Part shown: one piece after another, positions 25,049 to 32,512 of the stretch | How the letters are laid out: each line of letters starts with the position of its first letter | How positions within the stretch are numbered: position 1 is the first letter of the stretch | Assembly: GCA_963789885.1 (NCBI GenBank) | Contig: CAWBNB010000047.1 | Span: forward strand, 1 to 64,000 | DNA from: DATEDA01 sp963789885 | GTDB taxonomy: Bacteria > Pseudomonadota > Gammaproteobacteria > Burkholderiales > SG8-39 | Length of the DNA: 64,000 nucleotides | Direction of reading: 5' to 3' | Notes under the pieces: model-generated | Told to the model about the DNA's origin: nothing | Database searches by the model: none | The model's input: only the letters and a program-made list of their open reading frames with translations | Position numbers and translations under genes: made by a program

Positions 25049-25746
25049 AGCGCTTCCTCCCGCTGCTCGAGAAGGAGCTCGGCGCGCTGTTCGGCTCGCC
25101 GATCGCCTGGATGCTGATCGGCGTCTTCCTCGGGCTCATGGGGTACTCGTTCACCGTGACGCTGTTCAACAACAAGTACGCCACCCTGGTCCACATCTTC
25201 TTCCAGGCCGCCGGCCTGCTCCTCCTCGTGGTGCCGCTGATCACGATGCGGTCGTTTGCCGAGGAGCGGAAGAGCGGTACGCTCGAGTTGCTGCTCACCG
25301 CGCCGGTGCGCGAGAGCCAGGTGGTCCTGGCGAAGTACCTTGCGACCATGGCGGTGCTCGCGGCGATGATCGCGCTCACGGGCACCTACGCCCTCGTGCT
25401 CGGCCTGTACGGCACGCCGGAATGGGGGCCGATCTATAGCGGCTACCTCGGGCTCGCGCTGCTCGCGAGCACGCTCGCCGCCCTGGGGCTCGCGGTGTCC
25501 GCGCTGACCGCGAACCAGGTGGTCGCGGCGATCGCGACGATCGGGATCTCGTTCCTCGCCTGGACGCTCGACACGCTCGCCGCCATGCTGCCCGACGCGC
25601 TCGAGCGCTGGCTGATCGGCGTCTCGCTCCTCGCACGCCTCACGCCGTTCGCGGCCGGCGCGATGTACCTCTCGGACCTCGGCTTCTTCGTGAGCACCAC
25701 GCTGCTCGGGCTCTTCCTCGCGACCCGGGCGCTTGCCCGGCGCTGA
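25045..25746 (+). CDS. ABC-2 permease, GldF/NosY-like
   Basis: The 233-residue membrane protein has about six hydrophobic segments. It begins KRFLPLLEKELGALFGSPIA and has ITMRSFAEERKSGTLELLLT, the EERxxGTLE motif of ABC-2 permeases, followed by APVRESQVVLAKYLATMAVL. It forms the membrane channel for the ATPase encoded upstream. The ATG overlaps the ATPase stop. Gene order ATPase-permease-Gldg family protein matches gliding-type export clusters, but no other gliding genes are present. Confidence 0.87.
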   Translation: MKRFLPLLEKELGALFGSPIAWMLIGVFLGLMGYSFTVTLFNNKYATLVHIFFQAAGLLLLVVPLITMRSFAEERKSGTLELLLTAPVRESQVVLAKYLATMAVLAAMIALTGTYALVLGLYGTPEWGPIYSGYLGLALLASTLAALGLAVSALTANQVVAAIATIGISFLAWTLDTLAAMLPDALERWLIGVSLLARLTPFAAGAMYLSDLGFFVSTTLLGLFLATRALARR

Positions 25747-25752
25747 GCCGCG

Positions 25753-27312
25753 ATGGCGCACGGCGTGATCGGGCTCGGCGCGTCGGCGTGGTTCGCCGGG
25801 TGGCTCGCGGCGGTCGGGGTGCTCTTCTGGATCGGGCTCCGCGTGCCGTTGCAAACACGCTTCGGCCGCTGGCGGTCTGTCGTCTTCAACGCCGCAGTGG
25901 TGGCCGCGGCGGCGGCGGTCACCATGCTGGCCAACGCCGCGCTCACGCTGCACGACATGCACGTCGACCTCACGCGCGAGCGGATCTACACGCCGTCGCC
26001 GCACGCGCTCAAGGTGATCGACGAGCTGCGGGAGCCGGTGCGGCTCACGTACTTCTACCGCGGGCAGGACCCCGAGGGCCGGCGCGTGAAAGACGTGCTC
26101 GGCGTGATGGCGAAACGCAGTGCGCTGTTCGAGCTGCGCATGGTCGATCCCGACAAGGAGCCGGCGCTCGCGCGCGAGGCCGGCGTGCGCATCTACAACG
26201 CGGGCGTCCTCGAGGCGCAGGGCCGCAAGCTCCTCGTGCAGACGACCGACGAGAGCGAGATCGCGCTCGGCATCCAGCGCGTGCTGCGCGAGCGGGTCGT
26301 GACGGTGTGCTTCCTCGAAGGCCACGGCGAGCTGCCGATGGACAACTTCGAATTTCACACCCACGTGGAAGGCGTCTCGGGCCACAGCCACGGCGATGCC
26401 TCGTCGCAGCACGTCCAGATGCCCGGCCACGGCATCGGCCGCCTGCGCCGCGCGCTCGAGGCGCAGGGCTACCTCGCGCGCAAGATCGTCCTCGCCACCT
26501 CGCCGGGCGTGCCGGACGACTGCCAGGTGCTGGTCGCGGCCAATCCGCGCACTACCTTCCTGCCGGCGGAGAGCGCGGCGGCGGAGGCCTATCTGCAGCG
26601 CGGCGGCGCGCTGCTCGCGCTGCTCGACCTCGGCTTCGTCCTCGAGCCGCGCCTCGCCGCGCTCTTCGAGCAGCTCGGCACACGTCTGCCGCAGGAGGTG
26701 GTGGTCGACCCGCTGAGTCACTACGCCCGGGACAGCGAGATGGTCGCGGTGACCGGCTACGAGCAGGGGCCGGTCACGCGCGGGCTCTCGATGACCTTCT
26801 TCGCCGGCGTCCGGCCGCTCGACGCGGTGACGCCCGCGGCCGGCGTGGTGGCCACGCCGCTCTTCGCGAGCAGCCGCGACAGCTACACCCGCGCGGTGGA
26901 GCCGGCTGGCGTGCACGCGCATGGCGGGCACGCGCACGACCATGGACCGAAGCGGCGCAGCGCGAGCGCGGAGCTGCCGCGGCCCGGGCCGCGCCTGCTC
27001 GCGCTGGCGGTGGAGGGCACACTCCCTGGCGCCGCGCCGGATTCGCCGCCGATGCGCGCGGTCATCGTCGGGGATGCCGACTTCGCGAGCAACTCGTTCC
27101 TGCCGTACCTCGCGAACGGCGATCTCGCGCTCGCGATCGTGCGGTGGCTCGCGCGCGAGGAGCGCGGCACCGCGGTGGCGAGCCGTATCCCGGTGCCGCC
27201 GATGATCCTGCTCACGGGTGGGCAGATGCGCGGGATTTTCCTCGTCGTGGAGGTCCTCCTCCCGCTCGCGGCCTTCGCGGCGGCGGGCCTCGCCTGGTGG
27301 CGCCGGAGGTGA
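25753..27312 (+). CDS. GldG-family ABC auxiliary protein with His-rich segments
   Basis: The 519-residue protein has two N-terminal membrane segments (about residues 8-28 and 44-64) and a large outer domain. RIYTPSPHALKVIDELREPV and VVTVCFLEGHGELP are typical of Gldg/DUF4350 proteins. A C-terminal membrane helix ends LAWWRRR. Two histidine-rich stretches stand out: residues 191-226 (HTHVEGVSGHSHGD) and 388-397 (HAHGGHAHDH). These could bind Zn, Ni or Cu on the outer side. The stop overlaps the next GTG. The cargo of the system is unknown; metal involvement is inference. Confidence 0.82.
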   Translation: MAHGVIGLGASAWFAGWLAAVGVLFWIGLRVPLQTRFGRWRSVVFNAAVVAAAAAVTMLANAALTLHDMHVDLTRERIYTPSPHALKVIDELREPVRLTYFYRGQDPEGRRVKDVLGVMAKRSALFELRMVDPDKEPALAREAGVRIYNAGVLEAQGRKLLVQTTDESEIALGIQRVLRERVVTVCFLEGHGELPMDNFEFHTHVEGVSGHSHGDASSQHVQMPGHGIGRLRRALEAQGYLARKIVLATSPGVPDDCQVLVAANPRTTFLPAESAAAEAYLQRGGALLALLDLGFVLEPRLAALFEQLGTRLPQEVVVDPLSHYARDSEMVAVTGYEQGPVTRGLSMTFFAGVRPLDAVTPAAGVVATPLFASSRDSYTRAVEPAGVHAHGGHAHDHGPKRRSASAELPRPGPRLLALAVEGTLPGAAPDSPPMRAVIVGDADFASNSFLPYLANGDLALAIVRWLAREERGTAVASRIPVPPMILLTGGQMRGIFLVVEVLLPLAAFAAAGLAWWRRR

Positions 27313-27863
27313 AGCGCGGCCTGGTCGTCGTGGCGGGCCTCGCCGCGATCGGCTATCTCGTCGCGATGGTGGTCACCGGTGCGCTGCCCCAGAACCGACA
27401 GCGCGTGCAGTTCGAGGCCAAGGGGGTCATGCAGCTCGAACCGGAACGCGTGGTGCGCGTCGAGCTCGCGCGCGGTGCAGACCGCGCCGTGTTCGTGCGC
27501 GGCCCGGGAACGGGCTGGACGCGCGAGGGCGTGGGGCCGGTCGCGGCCCCGATCGCGGAGAAGCTCTCGCTGGCGGTGCAGTACATGCATACTGCCGGCC
27601 CGCTGCGCGTGCTCGAGCCGGCGGAGCTCGCCGGCACTGATCTGCGCGCCTTCGGGCTCGACCGGCCGGTGCTCTCGGTCGCCCTGCACGCGGACGCGGA
27701 CGCGGACGCGGGTGCGGCGCTGCGCGCGCAGTTCGGCGGCCGCAATCCCGACGACATGGCGCAGTACATGACGATCGAGGGGCGCGGCGGCGTCGTGCTC
27801 ATGTCACGCTTCGTCGGCGAGGAGTGGCTCGCGGTCGCGGACGGCGTGCTCACGGCGCGATGA
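27309..27863 (+). CDS. Hypothetical membrane-anchored protein of the ABC operon
   Basis: The 184-residue protein has an N-terminal membrane helix (GLVVVAGLAAIGYLVAMVVT) and an outer domain with VMQLEPERVVRVELARGADR and LRAFGLDRPVLSVALHADAD. It resembles the DUF4340-type proteins that follow GldG-family genes, but it is about half their length. The DADADADAG stretch is a short acidic repeat. The GTG at 27309 overlaps the upstream stop, so it belongs to the ABC operon. No catalytic motif is visible. Confidence 0.65.
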   Translation: MKRGLVVVAGLAAIGYLVAMVVTGALPQNRQRVQFEAKGVMQLEPERVVRVELARGADRAVFVRGPGTGWTREGVGPVAAPIAEKLSLAVQYMHTAGPLRVLEPAELAGTDLRAFGLDRPVLSVALHADADADAGAALRAQFGGRNPDDMAQYMTIEGRGGVVLMSRFVGEEWLAVADGVLTAR

Positions 27864-27935
27864 GAGCGATCGGCGCTGCGCTGCTCCTCGCCGCCCCGCT
27901 CGGCCGCCTCCCCGCCCCGCTCGGCCGCCTCCCCG
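27860..27935 (+). repeat. 21-base tandem duplication in a possible gene remnant
   Basis: An ATG overlapping the previous stop opens MRAIGAALLLAA, a signal-peptide-like start. It continues into two copies of GCCCCGCTCGGCCGCCTCCCC (APLGRLP). The frame then runs into the oppositely oriented peptidase gene and loses protein character, so a truncated gene is likely. Confidence 0.4.
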
Positions 27936-28967
27936 CTACAGCGCCTCGTCCAGCGCGCGGAACGTCCGCTCCAGCCCGCGCACCACTTGCGCGAGCCGCT
28001 CGTAGTCGACCTTGTCGGGCGTGTCCCGCGGCGTGTGGTAGTGCGGGTAACGGAAGGGCGCGGTGTCGGTGATCATGACCGCGGGAATGCCGGCGCGCCA
28101 GAACGCCCACTGGTCGGACCAGTCGACGCCGGGGATCCAGCCCGGCGCGGCGACGCCCTCGGACGGGAATTCGGCCGCGGCGCGGAACGCGGCAAGCGTT
28201 CGGTGCACGAGATCGCGCGAGGCCAGGTTCGCGACGAACGCGAGGAAGTCGCCGCGATCGGGATAGAACGCGCTGAACGGGAACGGATAGTGCTGGGTCC
28301 CGGGCCCGTCGGCGTAATAGCCGATCGTTTCGATCGAGAACATGGCGACGATCCGCTCGCCGCGCGCACGAGCGCCCGCGACGTGGACGTGGCTGCCCAT
28401 CTCCCCGGTCCGGTAGAACGGCGGCTCCTCGTTGACGAACAGCACGAGCCGCCACGTCCGCGCCGGTCGCCACTCGCGGGCGGTGCGCGCGAGCTCGAGC
28501 ACCGCCGCCACGCCCGACCCGTTGTCGTTCGCGCCGGGCGCGCCCCGCACCGAGTCGTAGTGCGCGCCGACGACGACGATCTCGCCCGGCCGTGACGCGC
28601 CACTGATCTCGGCGAAGACGTTGCGCACCGGGGCGCCCTGGCTCCGGAACTCCTCGCGGCGGACGGCGTACCCCGCGGCGGCGAGCTCGCGCTCGACGTA
28701 CGCCGCCGCGGCCTCGAGCTCGGCGGGCGCCCAGACGTTGTGCTCGCGCGCGCCGATCGCCCCGACGTGCGCGCGCAGCCGCGCCGCGAGCCGCCGCGCG
28801 TCGTCGTCCAGCTCCGGCCGACCGGCCGAGGAGCGGCCCGGCATGGCGACCATGTACCAGAGCACGGCAGCGACCGCGACGGCCGCGGCGGCCAGCGCGA
28901 CGAGCGCCGCCCTCGCCCGGCCTTTCAGAACTTCTCCGCCCAGGGGCGGACGTCCACTTCGAAGCAC
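27936..28967 (-). CDS. M28-family zinc aminopeptidase, membrane-anchored
   Basis: The protein of about 330-343 residues has an N-terminal helix (RAALVALAAAAVAVAAVLWY) and an M28 peptidase domain. Zn ligands show as VVGAHYDSV (His, Asp), GANDNGSG (Asp), LFVNEEPPF (catalytic Glu and ligand) and YHTPRDTPDKVDYER at the C-terminus (His). It should remove N-terminal amino acids from peptides on the outer face of the inner membrane. The start is uncertain: GTG at 28967 lies inside the upstream SDR, while CTG at 28928 follows GGCGGAGAAGTT and overlaps the SDR stop. It is coupled to the broken SDR. Confidence 0.82.
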   Translation of the reverse strand: MLRSGRPPLGGEVLKGRARAALVALAAAAVAVAAVLWYMVAMPGRSSAGRPELDDDARRLAARLRAHVGAIGAREHNVWAPAELEAAAAYVERELAAAGYAVRREEFRSQGAPVRNVFAEISGASRPGEIVVVGAHYDSVRGAPGANDNGSGVAAVLELARTAREWRPARTWRLVLFVNEEPPFYRTGEMGSHVHVAGARARGERIVAMFSIETIGYYADGPGTQHYPFPFSAFYPDRGDFLAFVANLASRDLVHRTLAAFRAAAEFPSEGVAAPGWIPGVDWSDQWAFWRAGIPAVMITDTAPFRYPHYHTPRDTPDKVDYERLAQVVRGLERTFRALDEAL

Positions 28968-29438
28968 CAGGCCGAGCGGGGTTGCTGGTGGATCTGCCAG
29001 TAGACCTCGGCGATGTCGGCCGGCCGGAGCAGGCCATCGGGCGGCAGCTCGGCGATCCGCTCGGCGAAGCGCGCGCGTACCCGCGGCGAGTCGATCATGC
29101 CGTCGACGATCACCGAGGCGACGTGACCTTCTCGAACATGTCGGCCGGCGTGTCGAGGATCGACGCGCGGTAGTTCGCCCCGGCGACGTCGATCGGCCCG
29201 ATCTCGGCTTCGACGTCGTCGAAGAGCTTCGCGACCGCGGCCTCCTCGCGCAGGTCGGCGACGTACGCGATGCCGCGCCCGCCGGCCTGCGCGATCTCGC
29301 CGACGATGCGGGCGAGCCGCTCCGCGTTCCGCGCGACGAGCACCGTCGGATGGCCTTCGCGGGCGAACCGCTTCGCGACCGCGCCGCCAAGTCCGTCGCC
29401 GACGCCGGCGACGAGCGCCACGTTCGGTCTGTCTGCAT
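28925..29438 (-). pseudogene. SDR-family oxidoreductase lacking its catalytic core
   Basis: The start MQTDR has an ideal ribosome site. One missing base at about 29425 then shifts the frame to VALVAGVGDGLGGAVAKRF, a Rossmann loop. The sequence stays SDR-like to TPADMFEKV, and near 29120 jumps into another frame at HVASVIVDGMIDSPRVRARF, ending DIAEVYWQIHQQPRSAW. About 80 residues are absent between these points, where SDR enzymes carry the catalytic Ser and YxxxK. The remaining about 170 codons cannot form an active enzyme. Either a true deletion or a local misassembly is possible. Confidence 0.75.
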
Positions 29439-29445
29439 GCTCGCA

Positions 29446-29454
29446 CCTCCTCCC
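29446..29454 (-). promoter_or_regulatory. Strong ribosome site fixing the SDR start
   Basis: Read on the minus strand this is GGGAGGAGG, seven bases before the ATG at 29438. It shows that translation begins at MQTDR, one frame away from the Rossmann segment, exposing the missing base. Confidence 0.6.
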
Positions 29455-29515
29455 GGCGGGGATCGGCCGGGGAGCTTAATGGATTTCGCGCGCGGCTTAT
29501 GCTATCCCTCGCCGG

Positions 29516-30655
29516 ATGCGTTACGACGTGATCATCGTCGGTGCCGGTCCGGCCGGCAGCTACGCGGCCTACCTGCTCGCGAAGCGTGGCGCCGCGGTGG
29601 CGCTCCTCGACCGCGCGTCGTTCCCGCGCGACAAGCCGTGCGGCGGCGCGCTGTCGCGCAAGGCGCTCGACCTCGTCGACCTCGACCTCTCGCCGGTGAC
29701 CCACGGGCGGGTGACCGGCGCCTGGCTCGCGCACGGCGAGCGTGCGGTGTTCTGCGATACGCAGGGCGTGGTCGCGGCGATGACCCTGCGCACGGAGCTC
29801 GACGCCTTCCTGATCGAGCACGCGGTCGGCGCGGGCGCGACGTTTCACCCGCAAACGAATTTCCTCGACGTCGAGACGCGCGGCGGCGACGTGCGGGTCG
29901 CGACTTCGCGGGGCGAGCTCGCCGGGCGCTTCCTTTTCGCCGCCGACGGCGTCGCGAGCGCGGTGCGACGCCGCGTCTTCGGCGGCGACGTGGTCGAGTA
30001 CGCGCCGGCGGTAGAAGCGCTCGTGTACGCGCGGCCGGAGGCGCTTGCGCGCTTCCGCGATCGCGTCCTGCTCGATCTCGCCGGGATGCCGCGCGGCTAC
30101 GGCTGGATCTTCGGCAAGCGCGACCACCTCAACGTCGGCGTCTACTCGATCAGCAGGGCGGGCGGCATCCGCGGCCACCTCGCGGCGTTCCTCGCGCGCC
30201 ATCCGTCGCTCGCGCGCTGCGAGCGGATCCGTTATTTCGGTTACCCGATCCCGGTGGCGAACCGTGCGCGCCGCTTCGAGCACGGACCAGTATGGCTGCT
30301 CGGCGATGCCGCGGGGCTCGCCGAGTGCGTCCTGGGGGAGGGGATCTACTTCGCGCTCAAGAGCGCCACGCTCGCCGTGCGGGCGCTCCTCGCGCCGGCG
30401 GCGCGGGCGTACACGCGGCTGCTGGAGGACGAGTTGCTGCCCGAGCTCGCCGCGGCCGAACGCCTCGCGCGGGCGTGCTACGCCCACCAGCGGTTCCTCT
30501 TCGAGCGGATCGCGCGCAGCCGCTACGCGAGTCGGCTGTTCCTCGGCGTGGTGACCGGCGAGGTCGGCTATCGCGAGTGCCTGCTCAGATCGCTCGTGAC
30601 CGTCCCCCGCTGGCTGACTTCCGCGCGCGCGAACGTCGCCGCGCTGACGGTCTGA
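29516..30655 (+). CDS. Geranylgeranyl reductase-family flavoprotein
   Basis: The 379-residue protein begins YDVIIVGAGPAGSYAAYLLA, an FAD fold. PCGGALSRKAL is the PxxKxCGG-type motif of geranylgeranyl/digeranylgeranyl reductases. FAADGVASAVRR and WLLGDAAGLAECVLGEGIYF are the second FAD motif. Family members reduce isoprenoid double bonds or act on other hydrophobic substrates. This bacterial branch is mostly uncharacterised. A TATGCT box ends 13 bases before the ATG, implying a very short leader. It is divergent from the SDR/peptidase pair. Confidence 0.83.
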   Translation: MRYDVIIVGAGPAGSYAAYLLAKRGAAVALLDRASFPRDKPCGGALSRKALDLVDLDLSPVTHGRVTGAWLAHGERAVFCDTQGVVAAMTLRTELDAFLIEHAVGAGATFHPQTNFLDVETRGGDVRVATSRGELAGRFLFAADGVASAVRRRVFGGDVVEYAPAVEALVYARPEALARFRDRVLLDLAGMPRGYGWIFGKRDHLNVGVYSISRAGGIRGHLAAFLARHPSLARCERIRYFGYPIPVANRARRFEHGPVWLLGDAAGLAECVLGEGIYFALKSATLAVRALLAPAARAYTRLLEDELLPELAAAERLARACYAHQRFLFERIARSRYASRLFLGVVTGEVGYRECLLRSLVTVPRWLTSARANVAALTV

Positions 30656-30665
30656 GAAGGAGCGG

Positions 30666-31025
30666 CTAGACGAGCTCGGTATCCTCGTGCGAGTACGCCG
30701 GGCTGCAGGCGCACAGGATCTTCAGCGGTCCGCTCCCCGCGTTGCGGATGCGGTGCGGCGTTCCGGGCGGGATGCAGACGGTGTCGCCTTCGCGCACTTC
30801 GAACGTGCGCTCGCCGAGGGTAATGACGCCGACGCCGGCGGTGACGTGATACAGCTCCTCGGTCACGCGATGCCGGTGCAGCAGGGTCTCGGCCCCCGGC
30901 GGCACCGTCGCTTCGGCGAGGCTCTGCGCGCGGTTGCCGTGCACGGCCGGATGCATCAGCTCGCGGATCTCCGAGCCGTCCTTGGTCACATAGGGTGCCG
31001 CGCCCGAGTAGGTGGTCCGGGTCAT
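30666..31025 (-). CDS. Cupin domain protein
   Basis: The 119-residue single cupin has motif 1 PGAETLLHRHRVTEELYHVT (His, His, Glu ligands) and motif 2 GDTVCIPPGTPHRIRNAGSG (His ligand), a complete metal site. It ends ILCACSPAYSHEDTELV, a tail typical of mannose-6-phosphate-isomerase-like small cupins. The ATG at 31025 (MTRTTYSGA) is chosen; an ATG eight codons upstream is possible. The substrate is unknown. It is convergent with the reductase gene, 10 bases away. Confidence 0.82.
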   Translation of the reverse strand: MTRTTYSGAAPYVTKDGSEIRELMHPAVHGNRAQSLAEATVPPGAETLLHRHRVTEELYHVTAGVGVITLGERTFEVREGDTVCIPPGTPHRIRNAGSGPLKILCACSPAYSHEDTELV

Positions 31026-31081
31026 CGAGTCTGCTTTTCCGGCGATCAACGGGTTCGAGGCTTCGGGCCCGACACACTATA

Positions 31082-31087
31082 TACAAT
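31082..31087 (+). promoter_or_regulatory. Candidate -10 box for the TauE/SafE gene
   Basis: TACAAT followed by CGGCCCCG lies 36 bases before the ATG and fits the local -10 pattern. No clear -35 was found. Confidence 0.4.
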
Positions 31088-31123
31088 CGGCCCCGCTCCA
31101 TCCGCTCCCCGAGAAGACCGATC

Positions 31124-32056
31124 ATGCGCCCGACGCGATGGCTGCCGCCCGTCCTGCCCCTCGCTCTGGCGCTCGCGCCGGCGGCGGCGTGGGCTGCCGA
31201 CGCGCCGGCAGTCGCGTGGTGGATCTGGCCGCTCGGGTTGTTCGCGGTGACGTTCCTGCTCGGCATCGTCGCCGTGCTCGGCGGCGTCGGCGGGGGGGTG
31301 CTGTTCGTGCCGATCGTCGGCGGGTTCTTTCCGTTCCATCTCGACTTCGTGCGCGGCGCGGGTTTGCTGCTCGCGCTCTCCGGGGCGCTCTCCGCCGGGC
31401 CGGCGCTGCTGCGGAGCGGGCTCGCAAGCCTGCGGCTCGCCATGCCGCTCGCGCTCGTCGGTTCGATCACCTCGATCCTCGGCGCGGTCGCCGGGCTCGC
31501 GCTGCCGGTGTCGGTGGTGCAGACCACGCTCGGGTTCCTGATCCTCGCGATCGCCGCGCTGATGTGGCGCTCGAAGCGGACCGAGCGGCCCGCGGTGCCG
31601 GTGCCCGACCCGCTCGGCGCGGCGCTCGGCATGCACGGGATCTTCCACGATGCCGCGACGCGCGAGGACATCGACTGGCGGGTGCACCGCACCCCGCTCG
31701 GCTTCGCGCTCTTCGCCGGTATCGGGTTCATGGCCGGCATGTTCGGCCTCGGTGCCGGCTGGGCGAACGTGCCGGTGCTGAATCTCGTGATGGGCGTGCC
31801 GCTGAGAGTCTCGGTCTCGACGTCGGGCTTCCTGCTGTCGGTGATCGACACCTCCGCCGCGTGGGTCTACGTCAACCGCGGCGCGCTGCTGCCGATGCTG
31901 GTGGTGCCGTCGATCCTCGGCGTGATGCTCGGGGCGCGGATCGGCGGGCGGCTGGTGCAGACGGTGCGCGCCGCGACCATCCGCAACGTGGTGATCTCGC
32001 TCATGCTCGTCGCGGGCACGCGCGCGCTCGCCAAGGGCCTCGGCATCTGGACCTGA
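31124..32056 (+). CDS. TauE/SafE-family permease
   Basis: The 310-residue protein begins with a signal-like hydrophobic segment and has about eight membrane helices. GIVAVLGGVGGGVLFVPIVG in the first repeat and GIGFMAGMFGLGAGWANVPV in the second are the duplicated TauE/SafE motifs. The family moves sulfite, sulfonates or other organic anions across the inner membrane. The ATG follows GAGAAGACC. A small membrane protein gene follows after two bases, likely in one operon. The substrate is not known. Confidence 0.87.
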   Translation: MRPTRWLPPVLPLALALAPAAAWAADAPAVAWWIWPLGLFAVTFLLGIVAVLGGVGGGVLFVPIVGGFFPFHLDFVRGAGLLLALSGALSAGPALLRSGLASLRLAMPLALVGSITSILGAVAGLALPVSVVQTTLGFLILAIAALMWRSKRTERPAVPVPDPLGAALGMHGIFHDAATREDIDWRVHRTPLGFALFAGIGFMAGMFGLGAGWANVPVLNLVMGVPLRVSVSTSGFLLSVIDTSAAWVYVNRGALLPMLVVPSILGVMLGARIGGRLVQTVRAATIRNVVISLMLVAGTRALAKGLGIWT

Positions 32057-32058
32057 CG

Positions 32059-32475
32059 ATGGCGGACGAACGCGACTACGCATCGCCGGAGCAGCGGCTG
32101 TACGCCGCCTGGCTCGACGCCGGCACGAAGATCGGATTCGTCGCGCTCGTGGCCACCTTCCTCATCCACGTCTTCGGGCTGGTGCCGCCGGGGATCGCGC
32201 TCGAGCACCTGCCGCTGTACTGGCATCTGCCGGTGGCCGATTTCATCCGCATGACCGGGGCGCCCACCGGCTGGGCCTGGGTCGCGCGGCTCGGCGAGGC
32301 CGACCTGCTGAACTTCATCGGCGTCGCGATCCTCGGGCTCGTGACCGTCGTCTGCTACCTGCGCGTCCTGCCGCTGTTCGTGCGGGCGCGGAATCGGGTG
32401 TTCGTGGCGATCTGCGTCGCCGAGGTGCTGGTGCTGCTCGCGGCCGCCCTGCACCTCGTCGGCGCCGGTCACTGA
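32059..32475 (+). CDS. Hypothetical integral membrane protein
   Basis: The 138-residue protein has three clear hydrophobic helices: TKIGFVALVATFLIHVFGLV, LLNFIGVAILGLVTVVCYLR and VFVAICVAEVLVLLAAALHL. A soluble loop lies between the first two. It starts two bases after the TauE/SafE stop and is probably an accessory of that permease. I do not recognise a named family. The convergent SulP gene ends 38 bases away with a 7-bp GGCC-rich hairpin between them. Confidence 0.7.
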   Translation: MADERDYASPEQRLYAAWLDAGTKIGFVALVATFLIHVFGLVPPGIALEHLPLYWHLPVADFIRMTGAPTGWAWVARLGEADLLNFIGVAILGLVTVVCYLRVLPLFVRARNRVFVAICVAEVLVLLAAALHLVGAGH

Positions 32476-32512
32476 GGCCGGCGGCGGGAAGCGCCCCTGC
32501 GGCGAACCGGCC

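Noticed and set aside
24332..27863. Gliding motility operon
   Set aside because: Only the ABC-type genes resemble Gld proteins; no other gliding genes are present.
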